This document shows, piece after piece, positions 26,457 to 34,725 of a stretch of DNA of 64,000 nt (position 1 is the first letter of the stretch; every line of letters begins with the position of its first letter). The notes beneath the pieces were generated by a model. The model was not told the DNA's origin, ran no database searches, and saw only the letters and a list, made by a program, of their open reading frames with translations. This DNA is from JANQRA01 sp035762545 (GTDB taxonomy: Bacteria; Actinomycetota; Acidimicrobiia; Spongiisociales; ZC4RG35): positions 139,864 through 203,863 of the forward strand of contig DASTOM010000044.1 in NCBI GenBank assembly GCA_035762545.1. Direction: 5' to 3'. The translations under genes were made by a program, and so were the position numbers.

Positions 26457-27458
26457 TCAACGCCGCCGACGCCATCCCACGAAGAGCCCCGCGATGAAGG
26501 AAAGGAGAGCCGAAAGGGGCAACGGGGTGTCTGCCTTGTCGACCACCCCCGCCACACCGTCATCCCTAGAAGGGGTGGTCGGTGCCACTACCCCTGGGGG
26601 CCGTCGGTCCTGGGACAGGTAGATCGCGTAGCCCCGCGTCACGAGGGCGCCGAACAAGAACACCGCCGAGAAGATGTAGGCGAGCAAGACGATCACGAAG
26701 AGCGCCCCGGCGATACCCGCCGCACTGTCGGTTGGAGAGAGCCTGAAGTAGATGCTCGCCCCATAGGAGGTGATGAGGAAGGCCACGGTGGTGAAGAACG
26801 AACCCCACCACAGGGCTCGCCAGCGGACCTTGACCTGGGTGAGGGACTGGAAGAAGAGCACGAAGACGAACGGCAGCACCACCACCGAGACGAGAGGGGT
26901 GAGAAACGTGATGACCCGATGGGCTGGTTGGAAACTGGCCGGGAATAGGCTCTCGAGAAACTGCCAGATGTTGTTGAGCAGCAGCACCGCGATGACGACC
27001 AGGCCGAGTGATAGTGCCCACAGAAACCCGAGTCCACGCTTCCTGACCAGGTTGACGATCCCGGTGGTCTGCTCATAAGGGACCCCGAAGATGTCGTTGA
27101 GATCGTTCTGGAGCTCGCCGAACAGACTCGAACAGGTCCACAGCAGCAGGACGAGGCCCACGATTCCAGTGACAGCTCCAGTGCTGGACACGGACAGCAC
27201 AACGGTATCCACGGCGTCGACGACCTGGGGGCCGGCTACGCGGCCAATGGCGTCGAGGATCTCGGTCAGGGCCTCATCACTACCCAGGACCAGCCCGACG
27301 ATGTATACGGCGATGATCAGCAGTGGGGCGGCGGCGAACATGGCTCGATAGGCAACCGCTGCCGACATCCGGTTCACACGATCGGCGCCGTACTGCTTGC
27401 CGGCCCACTTGAAGATTGCGTAGGTGTCCCGGCCCGTGTCCTTCAATCGATCCAACAT
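26457..27458 (-). CDS. YihY/BrkB family inner membrane protein
   Basis: A 333-residue polytopic protein. The start ATG 27458 gives an N-terminal amphipathic segment, followed by RVNRMSAAVAYRAMFAAAPLLIIAV, the conserved first helix of YihY/BrkB (S-A-A-L/V-A-Y/F). LLLWTCSSLFGELQNDLNDIFGV and the later YGASIYFRL are also family hallmarks. Six membrane helices are visible, with a charged C-terminal tail. Formerly called RNase BN, the family has no confirmed activity. It diverges from the DNA ligase gene 35 bp away. Confidence 0.9.
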   Translation of the reverse strand: MLDRLKDTGRDTYAIFKWAGKQYGADRVNRMSAAVAYRAMFAAAPLLIIAVYIVGLVLGSDEALTEILDAIGRVAGPQVVDAVDTVVLSVSSTGAVTGIVGLVLLLWTCSSLFGELQNDLNDIFGVPYEQTTGIVNLVRKRGLGFLWALSLGLVVIAVLLLNNIWQFLESLFPASFQPAHRVITFLTPLVSVVVLPFVFVLFFQSLTQVKVRWRALWWGSFFTTVAFLITSYGASIYFRLSPTDSAAGIAGALFVIVLLAYIFSAVFLFGALVTRGYAIYLSQDRRPPGVVAPTTPSRDDGVAGVVDKADTPLPLSALLSFIAGLFVGWRRRR

Positions 27459-27493
27459 CAGGGCCCAGGGTATCGACGCATACACTCGAAGCC

Positions 27494-28513
27494 GTGAGCC
27501 ACCCCTTCGAACCGCCGGTGGAGACGATGGAAGCCAAGGTCTCGGAGAAGTGGCCCAGAGGCGACTTCGTCTACGAACCGAAATGGGACGGTTTTCGCTC
27601 CCTGTCCTGGTCGGCTCCGGAGACCCGAATCGACTCCCGCAACCAACGTCCGCTTCTCCGCTACTTCCCTGAGCTCGAACCCGCCCTGGACCAGCTCCCA
27701 GCCGGCACCGTCGTCGACGGTGAGATCGTGGTCGTCGTCGACGGTGTCACCGACTTCGACACACTGCAGCAGCGGATCCATCCTGCAGAGTCGAGGATCA
27801 ATCGCCTCTCGGAGGAGACTCCCGCCGAACTGGTGGCCTTCGACCTCCTCGCCCACGAGGGAGACGACCTTCGGGGGGCGCCTTTCGGCGAGCGACGGGA
27901 GCGGCTCGTAGCTCTCGCCTCGACCTTGGAGTTTCCCTGGCACCTGACCCCGCAGACGGCCTCGGAGGAGGTCGCCAAAGGCTGGTTTCACGAGTTCGAG
28001 CCGGCCGGATGTGACGGGATCATCGCCAAGGATCCCGGACTCGCCTACCAGCACGGCAAGAGGGCCATGATCAAGATCAAGCACCGTCGCACGATCGACG
28101 TCGTGGTCGGAGGGTTTCGGGAGCACAAGGACGGCGGGATGATCGGCTCGCTACTGCTCGGTCTCTTCAACGAAGATGGCGATTTCCACTTCATCGGGCA
28201 TTGCTCCGGGTTCCCCAACGCCGACCGGGTGGAGCTCTACGAACGGTTCATGGAGCTTCGCTCCGACGAGAGTTTCGATGCCGAGGCGAGGGCGCCGGGC
28301 GGGCCGAGCCGATGGTCGGCAGGGAAGGACAGCGACTGGACGCCGGTCCGACCCGGGGTGGTCGTGGAGGTGAGCTACGACCAGTTGGAGGGTGACAGGT
28401 TCCGTCACGCCTCCCGGTTTCATCGCTGGCGACCGGACAAGGATGCCGCCGACTGCACGATGGACCAGTTGGAGCGTCCCGAAGGGGCCAGCTTCCGGGA
28501 TGTGACCAAATAG
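27494..28513 (+). CDS. ATP-dependent DNA ligase (LigC-like)
   Basis: A 339-residue single-unit ligase with an adenylation domain plus OB fold. Motif I is EPKWDGFR with Lys30 as the adenylated residue; motif III is VAFDLLA, motif IV is CDGIIAKD, and motif V is MIKIKHRRTIDVVVGG. The OB part ends with RFRHASRFHRWRPDKD (motif VI-like). Length and the lack of polymerase or nuclease domains match mycobacterial LigC. The start is GTG 27494, placing motif I at the usual position. A LigD-type polymerase gene lies 4 kb away, suggesting a split end-joining or short-patch repair system. Confidence 0.93.
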   Translation: MSHPFEPPVETMEAKVSEKWPRGDFVYEPKWDGFRSLSWSAPETRIDSRNQRPLLRYFPELEPALDQLPAGTVVDGEIVVVVDGVTDFDTLQQRIHPAESRINRLSEETPAELVAFDLLAHEGDDLRGAPFGERRERLVALASTLEFPWHLTPQTASEEVAKGWFHEFEPAGCDGIIAKDPGLAYQHGKRAMIKIKHRRTIDVVVGGFREHKDGGMIGSLLLGLFNEDGDFHFIGHCSGFPNADRVELYERFMELRSDESFDAEARAPGGPSRWSAGKDSDWTPVRPGVVVEVSYDQLEGDRFRHASRFHRWRPDKDAADCTMDQLERPEGASFRDVTK

Positions 28514-28573
28514 GGACGAGTCCGGGTCATCCCTGATTTCTCACCTGTCCTGGCCATGCCAGACTGACCACGA

Positions 28574-29488
28574 ATGGGTCAGGACAACATCGTCGAAGTC
28601 AAAGGGCTGACCCACGACTACGGAGAAGTCGTCGCTCTGCGCAACCTCGACCTGGCGATCCCTCCGGGCATCACGGGGTTGGTGGGTGCCAACGGAGCCG
28701 GCAAGACGACGATGCTCCGACTCCTCCTCGGGTTGCTTCACCCCACCAGCGGATCGGTCGACGTCATGGGTCACGATCCGGAGGTCGAGCCGCTCGCCGT
28801 TCGGGCGGTGATGGGCTACATGCCGGAGGGCCAATGCCTTCCCAAAGACCAGACAGCCGCCGACTTCGTCGCCTATGCGGCCCAACTGGCCGGGATCCCG
28901 CGGAGGGAGGCACGACGCAGGTCTTCAGAGACCCTCTTCCTGGTGGGCTTGGAGGAGGAGAGGTTCCGCTATCTCGGAGACTTCTCGACCGGCATGCAGC
29001 AGCGGGTGAAACTGGCCCAAGCGATCGTCCACGACCCGGATCTACTGCTGCTCGACGAACCCGCGAGTGGCTTGGATCCGGCGGGGAGAGCACAGATGCT
29101 CCAGCTGATCAGACGTCTCGGCGAGTTCGACATCAACGTCATCGTCAGCTCGCACGTCCTCACCGACATCGAGGAGACCTGCTCTTGGGTTGTGATGCTC
29201 GATGCCGGCGACCTACTCCGCTCGGGCCCTCTCGAGACCTTTGAGAAGCACGGAACGGTTCAAGTCGAGATTCTCGGTGACGCGGCCGCAGTCGCCCAGC
29301 GTCTGACCAACCGAGGCCTTGCCGTCATGCTCCAAGATCAGCGAATGACCGTCGGACCCGGCGACGAGACCATCGAACGGGCGATAGTCGAAGAGGCCGC
29401 TGCCAGCGAGGCCGGCCTGATCCGCATGGTCAGAGGCTCGGCGTCCCTCGAAGACCTCTTCCTCCATCCGGGGTCGACAGAGACATGA
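28574..29488 (+). CDS. ABC transporter ATPase (ABC-2 type)
   Basis: A 304-residue ATP-binding subunit. Walker A GANGAGKTT is near residue 37, the signature is degenerate (FSTGMQQRV rather than LSGGQ), Walker B is LLLLDEPASGLDP, and a switch His lies in VSSHVLTD. The C-terminal 85 residues form an accessory domain. It is the first gene of a four-gene run (ATPase, permease, ATPase, permease), all with 1-4-bp overlaps. The cargo is unknown; ATPases with the S-x-G-M-Q-Q-R signature accompany integral permeases of the ABC-2/YhaP group. Confidence 0.9.
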   Translation: MGQDNIVEVKGLTHDYGEVVALRNLDLAIPPGITGLVGANGAGKTTMLRLLLGLLHPTSGSVDVMGHDPEVEPLAVRAVMGYMPEGQCLPKDQTAADFVAYAAQLAGIPRREARRRSSETLFLVGLEEERFRYLGDFSTGMQQRVKLAQAIVHDPDLLLLDEPASGLDPAGRAQMLQLIRRLGEFDINVIVSSHVLTDIEETCSWVVMLDAGDLLRSGPLETFEKHGTVQVEILGDAAAVAQRLTNRGLAVMLQDQRMTVGPGDETIERAIVEEAAASEAGLIRMVRGSASLEDLFLHPGSTET

Positions 29489-30366
29489 CGGATCAGATCA
29501 TCTACGACCGCGGTTATCGCACCTACGACGGCCCTCGAACCGGAACCTCTGGGGCCAGGAGAGCCGTGTTCGTCGATGGGATCAGACGAGTCCTCGCCCT
29601 CGGCCGCAAGGCGCGCCTGAAGGTATTCCCCTGGGCTCTGATCACGATCGCGGTCGTGGCCGCCGCCGTGTTCATCGGAATCCACTGGAGCATCGGCAAC
29701 ATCGACGAGAGCCTCCGGGAGGGCATCCCCACCTACGGTGGGCTCTTCGACTTCTACTCGGCGATCGCCCTTCTATTCATCGCACTCGCCGGGCCGCAGT
29801 TGCTGGTGCCGGACCGGACATCGGGTGCGTTGTCGGTGTACTTCTCCCGCCCGCTCACAGTCGACGGCTATCTCGCAGCGAAGGTCGGAGCCTTCGCCAC
29901 GGTCGTCGGAGCGATCTACATCGTCCCTCAACTAGTGCTTCACATCGGACTGGGTCTGATCGCCGACCAGGGCTTTCTCCCCTACATGACCGAAAACCTC
30001 GACGTGCTGTGGAAGGTGCCGGTGACCACGTTGTCCTTCCTCGCCCTCCACGGTTCGATCGTCTTCATCCTCTCCGCGATCATCGACCGGACGGGGATCG
30101 CAGCCGCCGCCTTCCTGGGGCTGATTATCGCCGGGAGCGGGATCGCAGCGGCTGTAGCCGAAGCAGGTTTCAGCGGAGCTCGCTGGGTGGCCCTCCTCTC
30201 CATCGACCAGCACCCCCGGATCATCCGCGATTACCTGTTCGAGAACACGGTCACCTACCCGGCAGAAGCGGCTGGGTTCGAGGTCTGGGCTTCTGTGGTG
30301 CTGATCGGGGTGCTCACGGTGGTCGCGGTGTTCTTCGTGAGGGCTCGCTACCGGAGACTGGCATGA
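29485..30366 (+). CDS. ABC-2 type permease
   Basis: A 293-residue membrane subunit. It starts MTDQIIYDRGYRTYDG, a cytoplasmic N-terminus seen in permeases paired with this ATPase type, then has about six helices. GPQLLVPDRTSGALSVYFSRPLTVDGYLAAK is the conserved cytoplasmic loop that contacts the ATPase. The gene overlaps the upstream ATPase by 4 bp (ATGA) and the downstream ATPase by 4 bp. Confidence 0.88.
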   Translation: MTDQIIYDRGYRTYDGPRTGTSGARRAVFVDGIRRVLALGRKARLKVFPWALITIAVVAAAVFIGIHWSIGNIDESLREGIPTYGGLFDFYSAIALLFIALAGPQLLVPDRTSGALSVYFSRPLTVDGYLAAKVGAFATVVGAIYIVPQLVLHIGLGLIADQGFLPYMTENLDVLWKVPVTTLSFLALHGSIVFILSAIIDRTGIAAAAFLGLIIAGSGIAAAVAEAGFSGARWVALLSIDQHPRIIRDYLFENTVTYPAEAAGFEVWASVVLIGVLTVVAVFFVRARYRRLA

Positions 30367-31280
30367 GCAACACCATCGTCGTCGACGAGCTCTCCAAGTG
30401 GTTCGGTCCCAAGGTGGCGGTCAGCGAAGTCACCATCTCGTTCCGTCCCGGGGTCACGGGGCTGCTGGGCCCGAACGGTGCGGGCAAGACCACTCTCATG
30501 CGGGTCATCGCCGGACTGCAGAAGCCGTCCCAGGGGTCGGTGACCGTGCTCGACCAGGACCCGCGGCGGGAGCCGTCGGTATACGCCCGAATCGCGCTCG
30601 TCCCTGAGGACGAGGCCATCTACGACAGGATGAGCGCTCGGAGATTCATCGAGTTGGCCGCGAAGCTCGCCAAGATCGACGACCCGGCCGGACGTGCCCG
30701 GCGTTGTCTCGAGACCGTCGGGCTCACCGACTCGGCCGACCGCAACCTCGGAGGATTCTCCAAGGGGATGCGTCAGCGCGCCAAGGTCGCCGCGGCGCTG
30801 GTCTCCGAACCCGAGGTGCTCCTGCTCGACGAGCCATTGAACGGCGCTGATCCCGTGCAACGGGCCCACTTGATATCTCTGTTCAAAGAGCTCGGTGCCT
30901 CGGGGCGCACAGTGCTGGTCTCCTCCCATGTGCTGGCCGAGGTGGAGCGTATGACCGACCGTGTCATCGCCATGGTCGACGGACGGCTTGCCGCGGTCGG
31001 CAGCGTGGCCGACATCCGTGCCGCGATGACCGACCGGCCCCGACTCGTCTACATCGAATCGAATGACAACCGAGCCCTGGCCAGCGCGCTCATGACCACC
31101 GGCGGTGTGATCGGCGTGCACATCGAGAGCAGTCGGCTCAGGGTCGAGGCTTCGGATGCCGGTGACCTGGCGACCCGGCTGCCCGGCATCGCGGTGGCGG
31201 CGGGTATCTCGCTGACCCGGGTAGAGCCCGCCGACGAGTCCCTGGAGTCGGTGTTTCGCTATCTCGTCGGGGAATCCTGA
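30363..31280 (+). CDS. ABC transporter ATPase (ABC-2 type), second in cluster
   Basis: A 305-residue ATP-binding subunit paralogous to the one at 28574-29488. Walker A is GPNGAGKTT near residue 37, the signature is FSKGMRQRA, Walker B is LLLLDEPLNGADP, and the switch His is in VSSHVLAEVERMTDR. Start ATG 30363 overlaps the permease stop (ATGA); the frame that runs further upstream lies inside the permease gene and is non-coding. It probably pairs with the permease that follows, giving a two-transporter cluster or one heteromeric exporter. Confidence 0.9.
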   Translation: MSNTIVVDELSKWFGPKVAVSEVTISFRPGVTGLLGPNGAGKTTLMRVIAGLQKPSQGSVTVLDQDPRREPSVYARIALVPEDEAIYDRMSARRFIELAAKLAKIDDPAGRARRCLETVGLTDSADRNLGGFSKGMRQRAKVAAALVSEPEVLLLDEPLNGADPVQRAHLISLFKELGASGRTVLVSSHVLAEVERMTDRVIAMVDGRLAAVGSVADIRAAMTDRPRLVYIESNDNRALASALMTTGGVIGVHIESSRLRVEASDAGDLATRLPGIAVAAGISLTRVEPADESLESVFRYLVGES

Positions 31281-32011
31281 TGACCCTGACCATCCACCTC
31301 TACCGCCGCGTCATGCGGCGGGGCCGATTGCTGGCGTTGCTCGCCCTCTCGTCCGTCCCCGCACTCGCCTTCTGGTTGATCTCCTACGACTCGGATGCAG
31401 CGGAGGCGGCAGTCCTCTACTCGGACATCATCGCCACCATCGGCTTCTCCTTTGCGATTGCGGTACTCATCCTCACCGTCGCCGTCCTCCGGGAGGAGAG
31501 GGATTCGGGCACCCTCCCCTACATCTACATGAGGCCGATGAGACGATCCACCATGGCGGCTTCCTCGATCGCGGCCGGAATATTGGCTGCTCTCACCCTC
31601 GCCCTCGGCGGCTGGGCGATGTCCCTGCTCTCAGTCCTGGCGGTGGGCGCGCCTGCATCGATAGCCCTCCCGGGTCTGGCGCAGTTCGCAGCAGCCGGCA
31701 TCGGTTATGCAGCGGTGTTCGTCCCTCTGGGATACCTGGTTCCCCGTTCCATCCTGGTCGGCCTGGGCTACATCGTGGTTGTGGAGACCATCCTCGCCAA
31801 TGTGGTGACCGGTCTGGCCCAGCTATCGATCTGGCGTATCGCCCTGTCGATCTATGCCGACATCGCCACCGACTTCACCGCCCCGGATGCGATCGCGGTG
31901 CTCGGATCGGTGACTCCGGGCGTTGGAGGCGGCATCGCCAAGCTGGCTGTCGTGCTCGGTATCGGGTTCGGGGTCCTCACCTGGGCGTTGCAACGCAGGG
32001 ACGCTCTCTAG
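31280..32011 (+). CDS. ABC-2 type permease, last gene of cluster
   Basis: A 243-residue membrane subunit with about six helices: MRRGRLLALLALSSVPALAFWL opens the first, AVLREERDSGTLPYIYMRPMRRSTM is the ATPase-contacting loop, and five hydrophobic spans follow. It is shorter than the permease at 29485 and lacks its long N-terminal tail. The ATG overlaps the ATPase stop by 1 bp. The stop at 32011 overlaps the convergent DUF2306-like gene by 4 bp. Confidence 0.88.
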   Translation: MTLTIHLYRRVMRRGRLLALLALSSVPALAFWLISYDSDAAEAAVLYSDIIATIGFSFAIAVLILTVAVLREERDSGTLPYIYMRPMRRSTMAASSIAAGILAALTLALGGWAMSLLSVLAVGAPASIALPGLAQFAAAGIGYAAVFVPLGYLVPRSILVGLGYIVVVETILANVVTGLAQLSIWRIALSIYADIATDFTAPDAIAVLGSVTPGVGGGIAKLAVVLGIGFGVLTWALQRRDAL

Positions 32012-32679
32012 AGAGAAATCTCGGTCGAACTCGACGGCGGATTGGGCCTGATCCTCAACCAGATCTCGCCCAGAGCCGCCATCAGCACGAAAGCGATCCA
32101 GAAGGCGGCACCGAACGACTCCTCGATGCCGATCCCGAGGGCCTCACCCACGCCGATCACGACACGGATCATCCCAACCGCCACCCCAACCGCGAAGGCG
32201 CGGATCATCCATCGGCGATGGTCCCGCTCTCGTCCGCCCCGAATCGCCCGATAGGCAAACGAAAGCGCGGCGAGGAAGTAGACGCCGAAGACGAGGGACG
32301 CAGAGGTCTCGGCAAATCCACCAAAGGGCATGACCACACCGACGACCAGAGCCATCATCCCGGTCAGGGCGCCGGCCACGAGGAGGACTCGTCCGATCGA
32401 TCGGTGCCTGGCGAGGTTGGCTTGGCGGAACCGTCTGGAGAGCTGGAACGGGGCACCGAGCAGATAGACGGCCCCCGGCACGATGTGGAGGTAGGCGATC
32501 ACCGGGTTCTCGGCGTAGCGGCGATCGAACTCACCTTCGGCAGGCATCGTGCCCTCACTGAGGTTGGCCACATCACTGGACACCCTGATCACGATGAAGA
32601 CCACGACGACGATGACGAGTAACCAGGTGAAGGTCCATGCGGCGATGGTGAGAGCCCGGCTGCTCTCAGTACTCGTCAT
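32008..32679 (-). CDS. DUF2306-like membrane protein
   Basis: A 223-residue protein with about six membrane helices. RYAENPVIAYLHIVPGAVYLLGAPFQ and RHRSIGRVLLVAGALTG contain the spaced His residues, and RDHRRWMIRAFAVGVAV follows; this His-rich helical arrangement is that of the DUF2306 family. The start ATG 32679 lies within the end of the polymerase gene (14-bp overlap), which suggests co-transcription with it. Function unknown. Confidence 0.82.
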   Translation of the reverse strand: MTSTESSRALTIAAWTFTWLLVIVVVVFIVIRVSSDVANLSEGTMPAEGEFDRRYAENPVIAYLHIVPGAVYLLGAPFQLSRRFRQANLARHRSIGRVLLVAGALTGMMALVVGVVMPFGGFAETSASLVFGVYFLAALSFAYRAIRGGRERDHRRWMIRAFAVGVAVGMIRVVIGVGEALGIGIEESFGAAFWIAFVLMAALGEIWLRIRPNPPSSSTEISL

Positions 32680-33667
32680 CGGCACGCCGTTGCTTGGAGG
32701 GCTGCACCCGCGGCGGCTCACCCGGCATCTTGGGATAGTGCGGGGGCCACGGGGCGTCGCCGATCCCGTTCTCCTCGTCACGGGCGACCCACTCCATCAG
32801 GGTGTCGATTCGACCGGCTGCTTCGTCGATTCCGGCAGTCAGGTCGCCAACAGCTTCCCACCGGTCGGCGAACGAGCCCAGCGGGAAGTCCTCGATCTCG
32901 ACGTCGCTCAACTCTTCCCACGTGATCGGGGCCGAGACATACCCGGTGGGTCGGACCCCGTAAGCCGAGGACACCGTCTTGTCACGTGCGTTCTGGTTGT
33001 AGTCGACGAAGACACCGTGACGCTCCTCCTTCCACCAGCTGGTCGTCACCAGGCCGTCCATCCGCCGCTCCAGCTCTCTGGCAAAGGCGAGGACGGCTCG
33101 TCGAGTTTGGAAGAAGTCCCAAAGCGGCTCGATGCGCACGTATACGTGGATCCCGCGGCTGCCTGACGTCTTGGGCCAGCCGACGAGCCCGATCTCCTCG
33201 AGAAGATCCCTGGCCCCTGCCGCTGCCTCTCTCACATTGTCGAATCCGATCCCGGGTGTCGGGTCGAAATCGAATCGAAGCTCGTCGGGGTGATCGATGT
33301 CATCAGACCTGACCGGCCAGGGGTGGAAGTCCAGGCAGCCAAGCTGGACGAGTCGAATAACGTCCGCCTCGCTGACGGGCACATTCATCCGACCCGGGCG
33401 CTGGGAAGGGAATCGGATCTGGACGGTCTGGAACGGAGTGTTCTTGGCGGCCCGTTTGTGATAGATCGGGTCGACCGTGACATCCTGCATGTAGCGCTTG
33501 AGCATCGTCGGCCGCCGCGAGATGCCACGAGCCGCCCCTTCGGAGACCAAGACGAAGTGGTTGACGACATCCAGCTTCGTCCATCCTCGATCCGGGAAGA
33601 CCACCCGGTCCGGGCTGGAGATCCTGATCTCCTCCCCGGCGACGACGACCGTCGTGTGGTCAGGCAT
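32666..33667 (-). CDS. LigD-type DNA polymerase/primase domain protein
   Basis: A 333-residue stand-alone version of the polymerase domain of bacterial NHEJ ligase D. It begins with SSPDRVVFPDRGWTKLDVVNHF and continues through MLKRYMQDV and FHPWPVRSDDIDHPDELRFD. The metal-binding carboxylates are Asp133 and Asp135 in RFDFDPTPG, and KTSGSRGIHVYVRI carries the triphosphate-binding Ser and His. VFVDYNQNARDKT holds the third Asp. No ligase or nuclease domain is attached. Together with the ligase at 27494 it makes a split Pol/ligase repair set; no Ku gene is visible in the window. Confidence 0.92.
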   Translation of the reverse strand: MPDHTTVVVAGEEIRISSPDRVVFPDRGWTKLDVVNHFVLVSEGAARGISRRPTMLKRYMQDVTVDPIYHKRAAKNTPFQTVQIRFPSQRPGRMNVPVSEADVIRLVQLGCLDFHPWPVRSDDIDHPDELRFDFDPTPGIGFDNVREAAAGARDLLEEIGLVGWPKTSGSRGIHVYVRIEPLWDFFQTRRAVLAFARELERRMDGLVTTSWWKEERHGVFVDYNQNARDKTVSSAYGVRPTGYVSAPITWEELSDVEIEDFPLGSFADRWEAVGDLTAGIDEAAGRIDTLMEWVARDEENGIGDAPWPPHYPKMPGEPPRVQPSKQRRADDEY

Positions 33668-33715
33668 GGGTGCGTATCGTGACGCGGTTCATTCGACCGA
33701 GAGACTAGGTATCGC

Positions 33716-34195
33716 GTGACAGAGCAATTCGACACACCGAGCGACGAAGACCTCGCTCGCTGGGAGCGGGCTCTCGCTCCCCGTGCGTTCAACCGAACCT
33801 GGGAGCTCCTGGACGCCGAAGAGTTGAGTCGCGAGCAGGAGGAGGAGATGCTCGCCGCCAGTTTCGCCCAGCGCTACCTCTGGTATCTGGTCGGTGACGC
33901 CCGCAACCGGGCGATCGCCGACTGGCAGGTCTCCCGGGTGGCTGCCGTGCTGGGATACGCAGAGTTGGCGCGAAGGTTCGGGGAGCGATCCCTCGAAGTG
34001 TCGGTCGAGAACGCCCTCGACCCGTTCGTGACCGGCTTCGCCCATGAGGCAATCGCCCGCGCCGCCGCCGACGTGGACGACGTCGAGACCTTCACCGAGC
34101 ACATCGCTGCGGCGAGGGCACTCCTGGCCGAGATCGAAGACGACGACGAAAGGGATCTGCTGACTGTGGATCTCGCCGAGATGAGCGAGGAGTGA
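33716..34195 (+). CDS. Conserved hypothetical protein, helical
   Basis: A 159-residue acidic, predicted all-helical protein with a tetratricopeptide-like rhythm: RTWELLDAEELSREQEEEML, YLVGDARNRAIADWQVSRV, LGYAELARRFGERSL, GFAHEAIARAAADV. There is no membrane segment and no catalytic motif. It starts with GTG 33716 and is coupled by a 4-bp GTGA overlap to the following acetyltransferase. This pairing may be a functional unit, but the function is unknown. Confidence 0.75.
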   Translation: MTEQFDTPSDEDLARWERALAPRAFNRTWELLDAEELSREQEEEMLAASFAQRYLWYLVGDARNRAIADWQVSRVAAVLGYAELARRFGERSLEVSVENALDPFVTGFAHEAIARAAADVDDVETFTEHIAAARALLAEIEDDDERDLLTVDLAEMSEE

Positions 34196-34725
34196 GCGCC
34201 TCTGCCGAGGTTGTGCCCATGGCGGAGGTTCCGGCCGACCAGCTCGGGGAGCTCGCTTCGCTCAAGTCTCTCGTGTATCCGGATCCACCGGAGAGCTATC
34301 CGGAATCGGCGCGGGAGTGGTCACCACCCCAGTGGGGCGTGTTCGTTCGAGACGGCCCCACCCTTGTGTCGTACACCGGAGTCGTGATCCGAGAGGTGGC
34401 TCTTGACGGCAGAGAAGTGCTTGTAGGCGGTATCGGCGGGGTTGCCACCCATCCCGATCACCGGGGTCGGGGTTACGCACCGTTGGGGATGAGTCGCGCC
34501 CTCGACTTCATGGTCAGCCGAGGGGTTGTGTTCGCTCTACTCGTCTGCCACCAGGAGTTGGTGTCTTACTACGAGTCTCTCGGGTGGAAGCCGTTCGGCG
34601 GCATCACCATCAACACCCAGCACGGTCGATTAGAGGTCTTCGACTTCAACGAGGTGATGGTGGGAGACGTCACAGGCGCCGCACCGGCGCTGGGCACCAT
34701 CGATCTGCTCGGGCCCGCCTGGTAG
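34192..34725 (+). CDS. GNAT-family N-acetyltransferase
   Basis: A 177-residue protein with the acetyl-CoA-binding segment GGVATHPDHRGRGYAPLGMSRALDFM (motif A, R-G-x-G-Y), a preceding strand VREVALDGREVLVGG-like region, and VCHQELVSYYESLGWKPFG (motif B, E-x-L-G-W). The acceptor substrate is unknown. The start is GTG 34192, overlapping the stop of the helical protein. Its 3' end meets the aldehyde dehydrogenase gene head-on with no gap. Confidence 0.87.
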   Translation: MSASAEVVPMAEVPADQLGELASLKSLVYPDPPESYPESAREWSPPQWGVFVRDGPTLVSYTGVVIREVALDGREVLVGGIGGVATHPDHRGRGYAPLGMSRALDFMVSRGVVFALLVCHQELVSYYESLGWKPFGGITINTQHGRLEVFDFNEVMVGDVTGAAPALGTIDLLGPAW

